DNA of 64,000 nt, taken from the NCBI GenBank assembly GCA_017590115.1, contig JAGGNK010010337.1:930001-994000 (forward strand). The letters are read 5' to 3'. The notes under the pieces were generated by a model. It saw nothing but the letters and a program-made list of their open reading frames with translations. It was not told the origin of the DNA and searched no databases. The translations under genes were made by a program, and so were the position numbers. Position 1 is the first letter of the stretch, and each line of letters begins with the position of its first letter. Source of the DNA: Montifringilla adamsi. Its lineage: Eukaryota; Chordata; Aves; Passeriformes; Passeridae. Shown one piece after another: positions 23,656 through 33,865 of the stretch.

Positions 23656-23682
23656 TCCAGGTTTCCCTCCTGGAAACCTGGA
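23656..23682. repeat. Perfect 11-bp inverted repeat with 5-base loop
   Basis: TCCAGGTTTCC (23656-23666) pairs with GGAAACCTGGA (23672-23682) around CTCCT. Confidence 0.85.
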
Positions 23683-26191
23683 CTACCTGTGGGACTCCCA
23701 GGACACACATTCCAGCCCACTTTTGCTCTTTATTATCTCATACTGTCCTTGCACATGTTCTCAGAATACAAGTGTGACTTTTGTAAGCATCTGTACCTGA
23801 ATAACCACCAAAAGCTGAAGGGCAAAGCCCCCTTTTTAACTTCAGGGGAATAAAAACCCAAACACAATCTCTCCCTGCCAAACCCCCAATCCTCCAACCA
23901 AAAAAAGATACCCAGAATATATAGGCAGTGAATACTGCAAGAGCTTTTAGTTGGTTATTTAAAGACAACACAGTTTAGGGGTGGAGTGTGGGTGGAATGA
24001 AACAATGCAGGTAGATGATTTAGAAAGTAGACAGCTGTATGTAAAATGGTATCTCTCCCAAAACAAAATAATCTGTCCCCAGAAATTCTATCTTTGTTTG
24101 CTGGTAGCATATAGTGTAGGGTGTCACCTATGAAGATGCCTATATATTTGTTACTATTTTGAAAAAAAAAAAACAGATTTGAAACCTGCCTGTGTAATTT
24201 CTCTGTTGATCATATACTCCATTTTTAGCTTGTATTAGTTTTGCACATCACTGTGCAAAACTGCAATAACTTCCAAAGTTCATACAGTGCAGCTGGTTCT
24301 TGGTGTCTGTTCTTAGTGGAAATCAGCTGTCTTGATTTCTGTCTCGATGTATGAACAGGAAAGAGAGAAGGTTTGTTTATTTGTGTTGTTTGAAAGGATA
24401 ATATGCAAAGAGGAGGAGTGACTCTCCAAGACCAAAAATAAAACAGCACCAAAAGTGGACTGTGGACTCCAGTTTTCTTCCTCTGCCTCCAGCCTGTGCT
24501 CCCAACAGGTAGAGAGTAAGGCAAGGCCAGACTGCTCACAAGCATTGCTGCATATCCTGAGAAAAAGTCGCTGGTGTAGTTCTAGTTTTGCTTTGGGGCT
24601 GTAAGGATGCTCCCTGTCATACTGCATTTAGTGCAAATGGCAGAAGCTTTTGAAATTTTGTTTCTGTGGGTATAAAAAACTTAAGATTTTCTTTTTACCT
24701 CAGGCTAGCTAGGAAAGTCTGGATAGCTGAAAGCCTTGCTAAGTGTGAATAATTGAATTTATCCATCAGCCCTTTTTGTGAGCAGGAAATACTGTGTTTC
24801 TGTGATGCATTATTTCTGTTTGAAGAGAGATGATTGCTTGCAAAGGTGCCTTTCCTGTTCATGCATCTAATTGTATAAGCAGGGATGTTTTGAACTCTGT
24901 CTGAACCTGATCAGTATCTTACCCTGGAATTAATCACCAGGAAAACCAATGACCCAGTTTCCCAAAGCTGCTCTGATACCAGGTTAGCTGCTACTTCAGA
25001 TTTTCCATGGGTCAAAACCAGGGTGCTGAATCCCTCCAAAAAGGTGTTCTGATATTTCTCCTTCCTCCAAAATTCCCCTTTAATGCCAGCCCCTGGCTAT
25101 CATGTGATGCTTGTCCTAATCATGCTCCAGGGTCTGTCAAGTCAGAGAGGGTGACCAGCAAATGGAAATGGTGTGGAGTGCATGGCACTGTCAGGAAGCA
25201 GAGAGCAAAGGCTGAACCACGAGAAAGGATGAGCCAGGAGCTGAGGGTGACCCCAACACAGGAGGACAATGCTCTCACTGACCTCAGCAAAGTCCCATGG
25301 TGCCCAATTGGGACCAGCTTGGTGACAGTGACAGAAGTCACTGGTAGCCCAGTGATCACTGTGTAGATGCAGAGGGTAGAGCTGGGACCAAGCTAAATCC
25401 ACACAGCAAGTCAGGCCCAGCAAGGACAAGGGCTAGGGGTGGTCAAACCTGCAGCATGGCTGAGCCTGAGCTTATCCCAGGCTTCTGGTCCCTTGGGCAG
25501 TGTCTTTGGGCGTGCAAGTCCCAGGTCTGGATGGACAGGGCATTTAAGGGTTGTTGGTGCACTTGGAGCCCTGACAGCTGCTCTGATGTGGGCCAAGCAC
25601 TGACATAATTAATGGCACATGTTATTTACCATGTAAGAATTTCTGCTGGGCTCTGTGGGACAGCTCAGTGACTGAAGTGCTACTGAGCATGAGTAAGGAT
25701 CAGTAGGGCTTCCTTTCTGGAAGCCAAATGGTGAGTTATGAGTGTACCCCAGGGCAAAGCAAGGAAGGGTCTAACATTTCACTTCCTGAGGAGCAGACTG
25801 AGTTGTGATGGGCTGGGGTTCCTGCCTGTTGATGTTCCAGGGTAAAGCTGAGGTGGGCAGTTGTGAGCTGAAGAGAGGGACATTTTTGTGCTCCTGAAGA
25901 GTTTGGATGAGTGTAAGTTTTCTCCATATTTCTAGCCTAAGACTCTTCATGGCCAGTTTGTGTCTAATTTTTCTCTGTGTCAGTGAGAAGAAAGCAAACA
26001 CAGTGAGTGCAGTGAATAAGGTCTGCCTTGAGGGCTTGTGGAAAAAGCTGGCTGAGCAGGTCACTCTCCTGGCCTTGCAGCAGTAGGGTGATGACTCAAC
26101 ACTTGCCTGAAAATACTCAGTGCAGTTCTGATGTCCTTTAAAATGAAGGAATGTGAGTCTGGCCTCAAGCTTGAGAAGCCTGTGGAAAGGC

Positions 26192-26959
26192 CTATGTTGA
26201 CTTCAGTGGTCTTGGGAATGAAGCTGTGCAAGGTTTGCATAGAGCTGGCGCCAGATGCGCCTCCCACCCACAGCTCCAGCAATGAACATGTGTGCACAAG
26301 GTCGGAGCAATTATGAGAGAGTTCAAAGGGAACTCTACATCCAAGGAGAAATGTTCACAGGCTGATCTGTGCCTCAACAATGCACTTGCACACAGCAGCC
26401 ATCCATGGCAAGGGGCCTCCCCACAGAAGGGAACATCAGACTCACCCCGTCCCCCAGGGCTGAGCTGTATGTGTGTTCTCTGGGAGTTGAAATTACTGCA
26501 TGTGAGGTTCACAAAATAAACATGCAGGAAAGTCCTGCAGCTTGCTTGCTTGCAGTTTGATCTGTAAGAAAGGTCTGTGGTAGCATGTGTTTTTGCAGTC
26601 AACACAGATATTTTTGGGGAGGGAGGCTGAAATGTAGGCAGCATGCAATGATTCATGTGGAAACAGTAATTGCAGGGGTCGCTGTGGAAGGGGTTACAAG
26701 AAGAGCTAGTGAATGAGAAGATGATGTTCTTAACTATCATGGCCTCTTGAGATAAGCCTGATGTGCAGATGAATGTGCTGATAATGCGCACATGAATATG
26801 CTGATATTTGCTCCAGGAAAATACTGGAAAGTTTGATGGTGTGAAACCTCCTACCCTGGGTTGGTGGATCTCATCTAAGTTGTTCTTGTTTTCCACCTCC
26901 AGAAGTGCCATTTTTTTGGGTATGAATCCCTCTGGTGGAGCAGGGAAGAGGACCTTCAT
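26192..26959 (-). CDS. 255-codon open reading frame of unknown nature
   Basis: This ATG-to-TAG frame is far longer than any other outside the CpG islands; the next longest is 150 codons. The predicted protein starts MKVLFPAPPEGFIPKKMAL, has no clear signal peptide, membrane segment or repeat, and carries many cysteines and histidines in its middle and C-terminal parts (for example CNPFHSDPCNYCFHMNHC). The Cys/His groups do not fit a standard zinc-finger spacing. Kozak context is weak (C at -3). No splice-site or polyadenylation signal clearly goes with it. It could be an orphan gene, a decayed retrocopy, or chance. Confidence 0.22.
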   Translation of the reverse strand: MKVLFPAPPEGFIPKKMALLEVENKNNLDEIHQPRVGGFTPSNFPVFSWSKYQHIHVRIISTFICTSGLSQEAMIVKNIIFSFTSSSCNPFHSDPCNYCFHMNHCMLPTFQPPSPKISVLTAKTHATTDLSYRSNCKQASCRTFLHVYFVNLTCSNFNSQRTHIQLSPGGRGESDVPFCGEAPCHGWLLCASALLRHRSACEHFSLDVEFPLNSLIIAPTLCTHVHCWSCGWEAHLAPALCKPCTASFPRPLKST

Positions 26960-27448
26960 TAGGAAGGATGTGTTTTGTCACCTCCTTGAATCCCTGTAGG
27001 GACACTAGAGCTGTGTCAAACACGGTGGCTGCAGCCTGCAAGAAGTAACAGTCAGCTTTCACATAGAGAGACAAAGCTATAATTGAAGCGCTGGATGGTT
27101 ATCAAATATCTCTTGTTTGTGTCATGAGAGGTAGCATTGCTCACATTGGGTCAGGGTGTGCTGATCTGACCCTCCAGTATTCAATTTTGAGACTGGTTTA
27201 TCTCTCTCCTCTTCATCTTTACACATCCTGTAAGGCTGCCATGTTTCAGTCCAGGTGCTGCTGTGTTTTGCTGGCAAGTGAAGCAGATCTTGTTTGCTCT
27301 GTATACAATTACAGTGACTAAGGAATTTTAAAGTAAGACCTAGAAGTGTTGTCACAATGTGCTCTTACCCAATGTTATTGTGTGGGAGACAGTGGGTGGT
27401 AAATGCAAAAGAAAAAAATCAAAAGCTTTTCTTCCTTAATTTTAATGT

Positions 27449-27451
<3 letters not shown>

Positions 27452-27501
<50 letters not shown>
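27452..27501. repeat. Homopolymer run of 50 T
   Basis: Fifty consecutive T's are flanked by TAATGTAGG and GTATTTGG. It could be the poly(A) tail of a minus-strand retrocopy, but no AATAAA lies just upstream on that strand and no gene-like body is recognised. The length may not be exact in the assembly. Confidence 0.95.
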
Positions 27502-27502
<1 letters not shown>

Positions 27503-28822
27503 TATTTGGTTTTTTTCCTACCTTCTTTTAAGGCCAGAGTTCCTGGAACTAAGTGACTATCAAAATCTTTACCCTCTCTGGCTTTTATAGCTACACAGGA
27601 AAGCTTTAAAACATGAGTCCCAGAGGCTTGAGATCTGTAAATCTAATAGGAGGAGTGCCACCTTTATTTATTCTGAGATTTGTTTAGGTTATCTCACAGC
27701 ATCTAAGTGATTTATTTCAAGGCATAAAGTACTTAAACCCAGTAAAGTGAATTTTATTTTCACTCTCCACTTGTGTGGTGTTGGAGGGAGAGCAGGAGAT
27801 GGGCCTGTGACTCAGTCCCTCTCCCAGCCAGCTGAGGGGTGTGACAGGAGAAAATTGTGTCTACCTGGAGTGGTCAGAAATTTTGTTCCCTAAAGGGAAA
27901 GGAACTGGCACTTTGCTCAGGGCTGGGGTGAAGAGAGAACTTCCATTATTATCTTTCACACTGCAGAGTATTGGTAAGGGTTGGACAAAACTACACTTTT
28001 GTCTTATTATTTACAGCACTGTTACTTCCCTACTGATGTCACTGGAAATATCTTTAACTGCTGTAACCTCCAAGCATGACCAGAGGTCAATGAGAAGAGA
28101 ATCTGGTACTCCAGAATTCCAGCTTTGTGTAAATAAACAAATATTTTGGTAAATCCCTGAGAATGGAGGCTGGGAGCCATGACATGACAAGCAAAGCCAT
28201 CAAAAATATGCTTCTTGTTGTTTGTCTTGTATTTGGTTTTATTAGCAGACTGAATTTTCCAAGCAGGAGGATTGCACATACTGTATGCAATTTGTCTGAA
28301 AAGTATTTTCTCTAGAAAGCTAGGGGAAAGGGAAGAGGAGGAAAGGAATAACTTTTCAGAAGCATTCTCCTGCTGCTTTTGCCTTTAATTTAAAAAGAGA
28401 TGCTGGCTCATAAGCTAGAAGCTTTCTCCTGCATCAAGATCGTACAGCCTTACGGCCATGCTCTCTTCTTTGCTCCCATTTCAGAAACTGCACTGAAGGT
28501 GAGCAGGGCTGTTCTCAACCCAGGCACTCTTCTCCTGTAATATCTGCATTTCAGAGCAGAGCTTTGAAGGAAATCAGATGTGATTGTTCATTGAGACTTT
28601 TTATCTTCCTGCCACACAGATGAGGCTAATTTGCTTCCTAAGTTTTTAATTGGGAAGAAAACATTTTGAGGTTTGATTGGTCCTTGGCACCTTTCACTGC
28701 CTATCCAGTTCTATTAGGCAAAATACAAACAGGTTGAAAACACCGAACAATTAAAAAAATAAATTGATCCAAACCCCTGCCTCCAAAACCCTTCCAGGAT
28801 TTGAAGTTCCACAGAAACTCAC

Positions 28823-28931
28823 CTGTTGATTCTGACAGCATGGCATGTGGGAGGAAGGTCTCCTTAGCATCGATGATAACCAAATTGAGTGGGGACCAGC
28901 TAGTCACCCTGTTGTATGTTTTTTGGGTGTC
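28823..28931 (-). CDS. Candidate coding exon, 36 codons
   Basis: On the minus strand, acceptor ttaaattacag is followed by 109 bases open from the first base in phase 0, ending in the consensus donor CAACAG|gtgagttt in phase 1. The peptide begins DTQKTYNRVTSWSPLN and contains LVIIDAKETFLPHAM. Third positions are G/C-rich compared with the surroundings. The acceptor has only a weak pyrimidine tract. The phase 1 end matches the phase 1 start of the candidate at 9394. No family is recognised. Confidence 0.27.
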
Positions 28932-29484
28932 CTGTAATTTAACTGCACTGTTGCAGCTTTAAAACTGGGCAGATTCCCAAGGTCCTGTGTACATTTAAAT
29001 AGCTTTATGCTCCTGGCCAGCTTGGGAGCCCAGCGGCTGGTGTGGTGTCTGTGTTTTTGTGGGCCCATTAAGGACAGGAACAATCATTCACTTTCAAGTG
29101 TCTGTGGACAGAGTTTCTTATCAGTTATTTCAGCTCCTGACAAGCAGGTACTTGTCCATCTAAAACAGTGGCTAAATGAACTGTGCCTTCAAAGCTACAT
29201 ACCCCACTTAATGAAGTATCCTCTGTTGGGTAGATGTTGTGCTTTTGTAGAGGACTAGCCCAATTTACCTTATGCTACCTTAAATTTACAAGCTTAAACC
29301 TATACTGCCTAATATGTGTTTGCTTTAAATAGGTTTTACAGAGCATAATTTGTTTCCTTGATGATCTCAGAAGGTAATGGTTGCAGCTTTATAAGGCTGT
29401 AAGAGGAGCATTAATCATCTGCAAATGGTAACAATCTGGTTATTCTAAACTGCATCTTTATGATAACCCATGTATTAGGTAAAC

Positions 29485-29550
29485 AAGTGTTATAGCCCTG
29501 CACTGAGGCATTGAGATGTTCCTGTGACTTTGGGCAAGCCAGTGGTACCA
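29485..29550 (+). repeat. Possible ancient MIR/L3-type fragment
   Basis: CTGAGGCATTGAGATGTTCC followed by GTGACTTTGGGCAAGCCAGTG resembles the CTGAGGCACAGAGAGGTTAA, then GTGACTTGCCCAAGG block of the ancient tail repeat. The match is short and diverged. Confidence 0.28.
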
Positions 29551-30949
29551 TGTTAAAATGAAACTTAGGATTTGGAAGGTTGTCATCTGTCCATGCTGTC
29601 ACTGGCTCTGAGCTCACCTCCAGGTGACCTTTCTAACTGAGGATTGCAGAATCTTTTTCTTCTGACATCTACCAGTTTTTATTTTGAGGAAAAGAGGCAG
29701 AAAATCAGGACAGTTAAAAATAAGTTAAATATAGCATTGTCAGGAACCAGAATGACTTTACTTTGCCAGAGAGTCATACTTCACATGTGGATGATCTTCT
29801 TTTGACCTAAACTTAAACCATGAGTTTGGGGAACTGCAATTTATAGAACTGGTTAGGTCTGTAATTCACTGTGTGAATAACAGGATGGTCTGAAAGAGTA
29901 AACAAAGATTCTTACTTCTCAACAATGAACAGAATAAAGACTATCAAATAGTTTTGGGTTTTCTTGTTGTTACTTGTGTTTTTTTGGTTTGCCTTTTTTT
30001 TTTTTTTTTTCATGGAGAAGAATTGGTGGGGTTTCAGAAGTACACTCAACCAGTGCAAACCATTTCCTATTGTGGCTGGCAGCTGTTCTGTGTTTCAGAT
30101 GATAGGCACAGCAACACTTCTTAAGAAACAATTGCTTTCAAAGAAGAGATGAGTCTGAGATTATGGTTAAGGGAGAATGCACCCCCATAAATTACTGCAT
30201 TATTATATATCAATAATATTTTGTAGTCTGTCATTGAAGCAACTGTTGAGTGGGATTCTGCATCCCACACTTGAAACTGGTCCCAGCTCAGCCAAATACT
30301 TGAGCATGTGCTTGAAAGCTGAGCATTGACTTCAGCAGCTTGCCTAAGGGCTGACTTGGGTTCTGTGCTGGTCTGGAAGGCTGATGGAATTCTCACAACA
30401 GCTCTCATGTAGTGTTTCCTTTGGTGAGAGTTGGACAGGAATATTTGTGTGTTTCCTGTGCTTGTGAAGTACAGTGATCACTCATCCTTCTTTTGCAAAT
30501 CTTCTTACCTGGCTGGATCACTGGGGAGGTGGGTGGGTGACATCCATTGGGGTGCTGTTGATCTGGGGTGGGATGGGCTGTGAGTTGCTCAAAGCTCACC
30601 TGTTGGGAGATACAGAGTTGCGTGACACGGAGCAAAGTTCACATGGAGCAAGCAACTGATGTTAATTGGTGTAGCTGTCTCCCATTAAGGAAGAAGAGCC
30701 AAATCGAAAGATTTGATTGGTCAGGATTGAAGATGATTGCTCAGGACTGACTAATGCTCTTGGTTTTCCATGCCACCATCCTGACTTCTGTAGCATGTGG
30801 CTGGCAGGGATGATATGCCTTAGTCATGATGTCTCACGCTGAATAGGATGAGGTGTGGTATTACTGTGCTGGGTATAGATATTCCATAATGCTGTTATTT
30901 TTTTCCCTTCACAATATTTTTTATAATTTCCCTTTTTTTTTTTTTTAAG

Positions 30950-31017
30950 ACAGAAAGCACTAATTCAGTCTCAGGATATTGATGATGAATTGATGTATCA
31001 GAAAGTTACTGTGTCAG
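30950..31017 (+). CDS. Candidate plus-strand exon, 68 bp
   Basis: A very strong pyrimidine tract (ccctttttt and more T, ending aag) precedes ACAGAAAGCACTAATTCAG, and the donor is GTGTCAG|gtaagca. One frame is open: QKALIQSQDIDDELMYQKV, then TVS, ending in phase 1. Using the alternative acceptor acag at 30953 gives 64 bp starting in phase 0, which would join in frame with the donor at 6708. I recognise no protein family; it could equally be a non-coding exon. Confidence 0.3.
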
Positions 31018-33814
31018 GTAAGCAGCTGGTCATGTGCAGTTGTAGAGTAGGAGATGGGCTGTAACCTCTTGAGCATATCCTGGCTCAGTTTTTGTACAGA
31101 TTGCTAGGAGATCAAATTCACCATGCTCATTTATTCCTTCTTCATTGATTCAGAGTTCTAAAGTGAAGGTAGTTCAATGCAGAGATAATAAAGAGAAAAC
31201 AAGTCTAACAGACCTTTTGTCATTTTTGGCAAAAGTAAATAACGAGTTTGCAGAGCTGTACAGCCCTGCCTTTGTGTTTGGAGAGTGCACATGATTTACT
31301 GCAGGAATCAGTTTGGCATAGCATAGCTGTGCCGATTCAGCAGGACCAACCATTATCTTGTCATGTTTTTTAGCAAATTGACTTTTACAAGGCAGCAATT
31401 CAAAAACATGAAAGAGAAATGTGCTGAGCAACCCATCCCTTCTTGTCCCCCCCATCCAGTGTGTGCTGGCAAATCTGCCACAGTTGTGCCCACGGGCATG
31501 ATGATGCTCGGCTCCCTCACTCGCTCGCAGGCTTTGGGTGTTCCGTGTGCGTGAGCTGCTGTGGGTCTTGATTTTATTATTGTGTTCTCAAGCTCCCAAG
31601 TTGCTGACTTTTCAGCTAAGTGCAACAGTTCACACATGGCTTTCTGTTGTGCTTTGCTTTACACTTAATAGGATTTTAGTGGTACAGCAGGAGTAACAAA
31701 AGCACCGTTAGCAACGTTTTGTAAATCTCGCTGCTTTTCAGCTCTGTTCACCCACAGCTTGCAGTCTCCCACGGACAGAGAAAAATGGCCAGAAAGTAGC
31801 GAGGTTCCCAGGCTTGTCCTGACTAGCACTGCCTTTCACTGCCTCTTAAGACAGAGTGTTAGTGTTGAGCTAGAGTCACTGCTGGTCTGACCCTGAAGGG
31901 CATTTTTGGTGTTTTTCAAGTACATCTCTATTCTAGTCTTAACACTGAAGTAGCTGTAGACACAGTATTTCTGCATTCTTATACGATTGGCAAACGTGCA
32001 TGGATTGTGTTTATTTTTAAGGGGTTAATTTAAAATCTGTAACACTTTCCTACCTTCTCGGAATTTGGGATGTTCAGCTCCATCTCTGCCTCAGCAAACG
32101 GCTTCTATTTAATAACATCTTTGTATATTACCATTGAGAGATGGCTGTCTTGGAGACCTAATCTGTGGATGTGCCCAAGGGTGAAAAAAGAGCAAAAAAG
32201 TTAGACTGAGAGGAGGGCAGATGGGAGAAGGAACATTCTTTGTTTGTGCAGGATTTTTGAATGGATAATGTGTGGGATGAAGAGGGGCAGAGATGCTCCA
32301 AGAGCACTCTGAGATAACAAAACATCTTGTTTTACTAACCAGGATGGAAATGACAGCCCTACCCATCCTTCTGCCTTGCTGTCCTGTGAACTAACCAGTG
32401 TTTGAGCAGCACTCTTCATGCTTGGGGTAGGACTGTGCACAGCTCCTTTTTCTGTTCCTTTGGGTTTTGAGATGACACTGCAGGGCTAGTGGAGTTTTCC
32501 CTCCAGTTCCTGAGCATAGCAGTTTCTGTCTGGAAGCCAATGACACTGCCAGCTCCTTGTGTTTTGACAGGTCCTCTGGCACAAGTGTGTGCCTGTGTGT
32601 CACCACACTCCATGAACCTGCTCCACAAACCCTGTCTCAAGCCACAGTGCTCTTTTACTTGAAGGCATGACTATTTCCTCAATAGAACTTTCCTCTGTAG
32701 TAAGTACTTGTTTCCTTTCCTTTCCTCGGTAGAAAATATCTGTTACTCAAAAGGTCTGTTCTGAGGATTAGCCAGGCACACCAGAGATGCCAGTGAGGGA
32801 GACCCATCCTGAAGGAGCAGGTTTTGGATCACACTGCAGCCCATCACTTGTGTAGGTTTCCCTTCCTCTCTCAAGTAAGGTCTTAAAATCTTTTGAATGA
32901 CTCACTCAATAGGAAAAAACTCTCCTCTGTACTAATGGTTAATGGGTCTTTCTAGCAGATGTAAAATCCAGTGAAACATATACAGTTTCTTTAGTTTTAA
33001 GAGGAACAGATGATTTAATAAGCAGCTATAAATCTCTTGGGAATGCACAGACATAGTCCAACAGCAAACTTCTGCCAGATTTTTCACTGACTAGACTTAT
33101 AGCCTATGAGTCATAGCAGTCTGCTTCACTCTCCACCTCAATTGCCTGTTGTTGTTTTGGCTTTTAGGGGTGCTCTGTGCTGCATATGGATTTTTTATCA
33201 CCTTCTCCTGTTAATGGGCTTGCTCCTTCATCCAGGAGACAGCCTCCAAGCAGTTGACTCTTATTCTCTGTTTCTGCATGACAGTGCATGATGTTTCTTT
33301 TCCATTCCCTAGCTCACTGTGTGACTTTAAAATTGTATAAGGAAAATGTTTGAGAAGTGTATTAATACAGCCTCCTAAATGGGCTTAATAGTGGGAATCC
33401 AGTTAAATTAAAAGAGATGTAACCAGTCTCTTCTTAATATAGTAATGCTTTTCTTCCTGCAGTCAATGGCCATCTTAAGGAGGTTAATAAGTTTATTGTA
33501 AGAGTATTTCCAATAGATTCAGTTATTATCAGCTCTTTAGAGATAAGGGAACAGGCAGAAAGCAGAAAGTTGTTTCAGTTGCCTGTGTCTCATGCTGAAT
33601 TGCAGGGGATGGTTATATTTTCTAAAGTATTGAGATGCCATTCCTAAAAGGATGTAAAATGACACTGTTTTACAAACATCTTCTACATCCTGCTGGTCTG
33701 CTGGCTCTCTGTGAGTATCTGAGATATCAGGGAAGGGGGTCTGCAAGCTCTTGTTTTCCTTTACAGCTGGTTCACAAGCCCTGTGAATTATACTTGGGAG
33801 CCACTCTAGAGGAG

Positions 33815-33865
33815 GTGAGGAATTAAAATTACTAAGACTTGCTCCAGGTCATGCCCAGGTAAACT
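33815..33865 (+). repeat. Possible ancient MIR/L3-type fragment
   Basis: GAGGTGAGGAATTAAAATTA followed by AGACTTGCTCCAGGTCATGC resembles the GAGGTTAAGTGACTTGCCCA, AGGTCAC segment. Only about 50 bp can be compared. Confidence 0.25.

Larger units (their letters stand above)
22958..30949. other. Long intron-like region, middle part
   Basis: It holds the inverted repeat at 23656, the 255-codon ORF (26192-26959 minus), the T50 run at 27452 and the candidate exon at 28823-28931 minus. The 25000-26450 stretch is somewhat richer in G+C than its surroundings but has no CpG island character. Nothing else was recognised. Confidence 0.55.

Noticed and set aside
30405..30635. Minus-strand donor CCAGCCAG|gtaagaag near 30509
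   Set aside because: The only compatible acceptors give 12- or 54-base pieces; the longer one contains a stop in the frame first considered.
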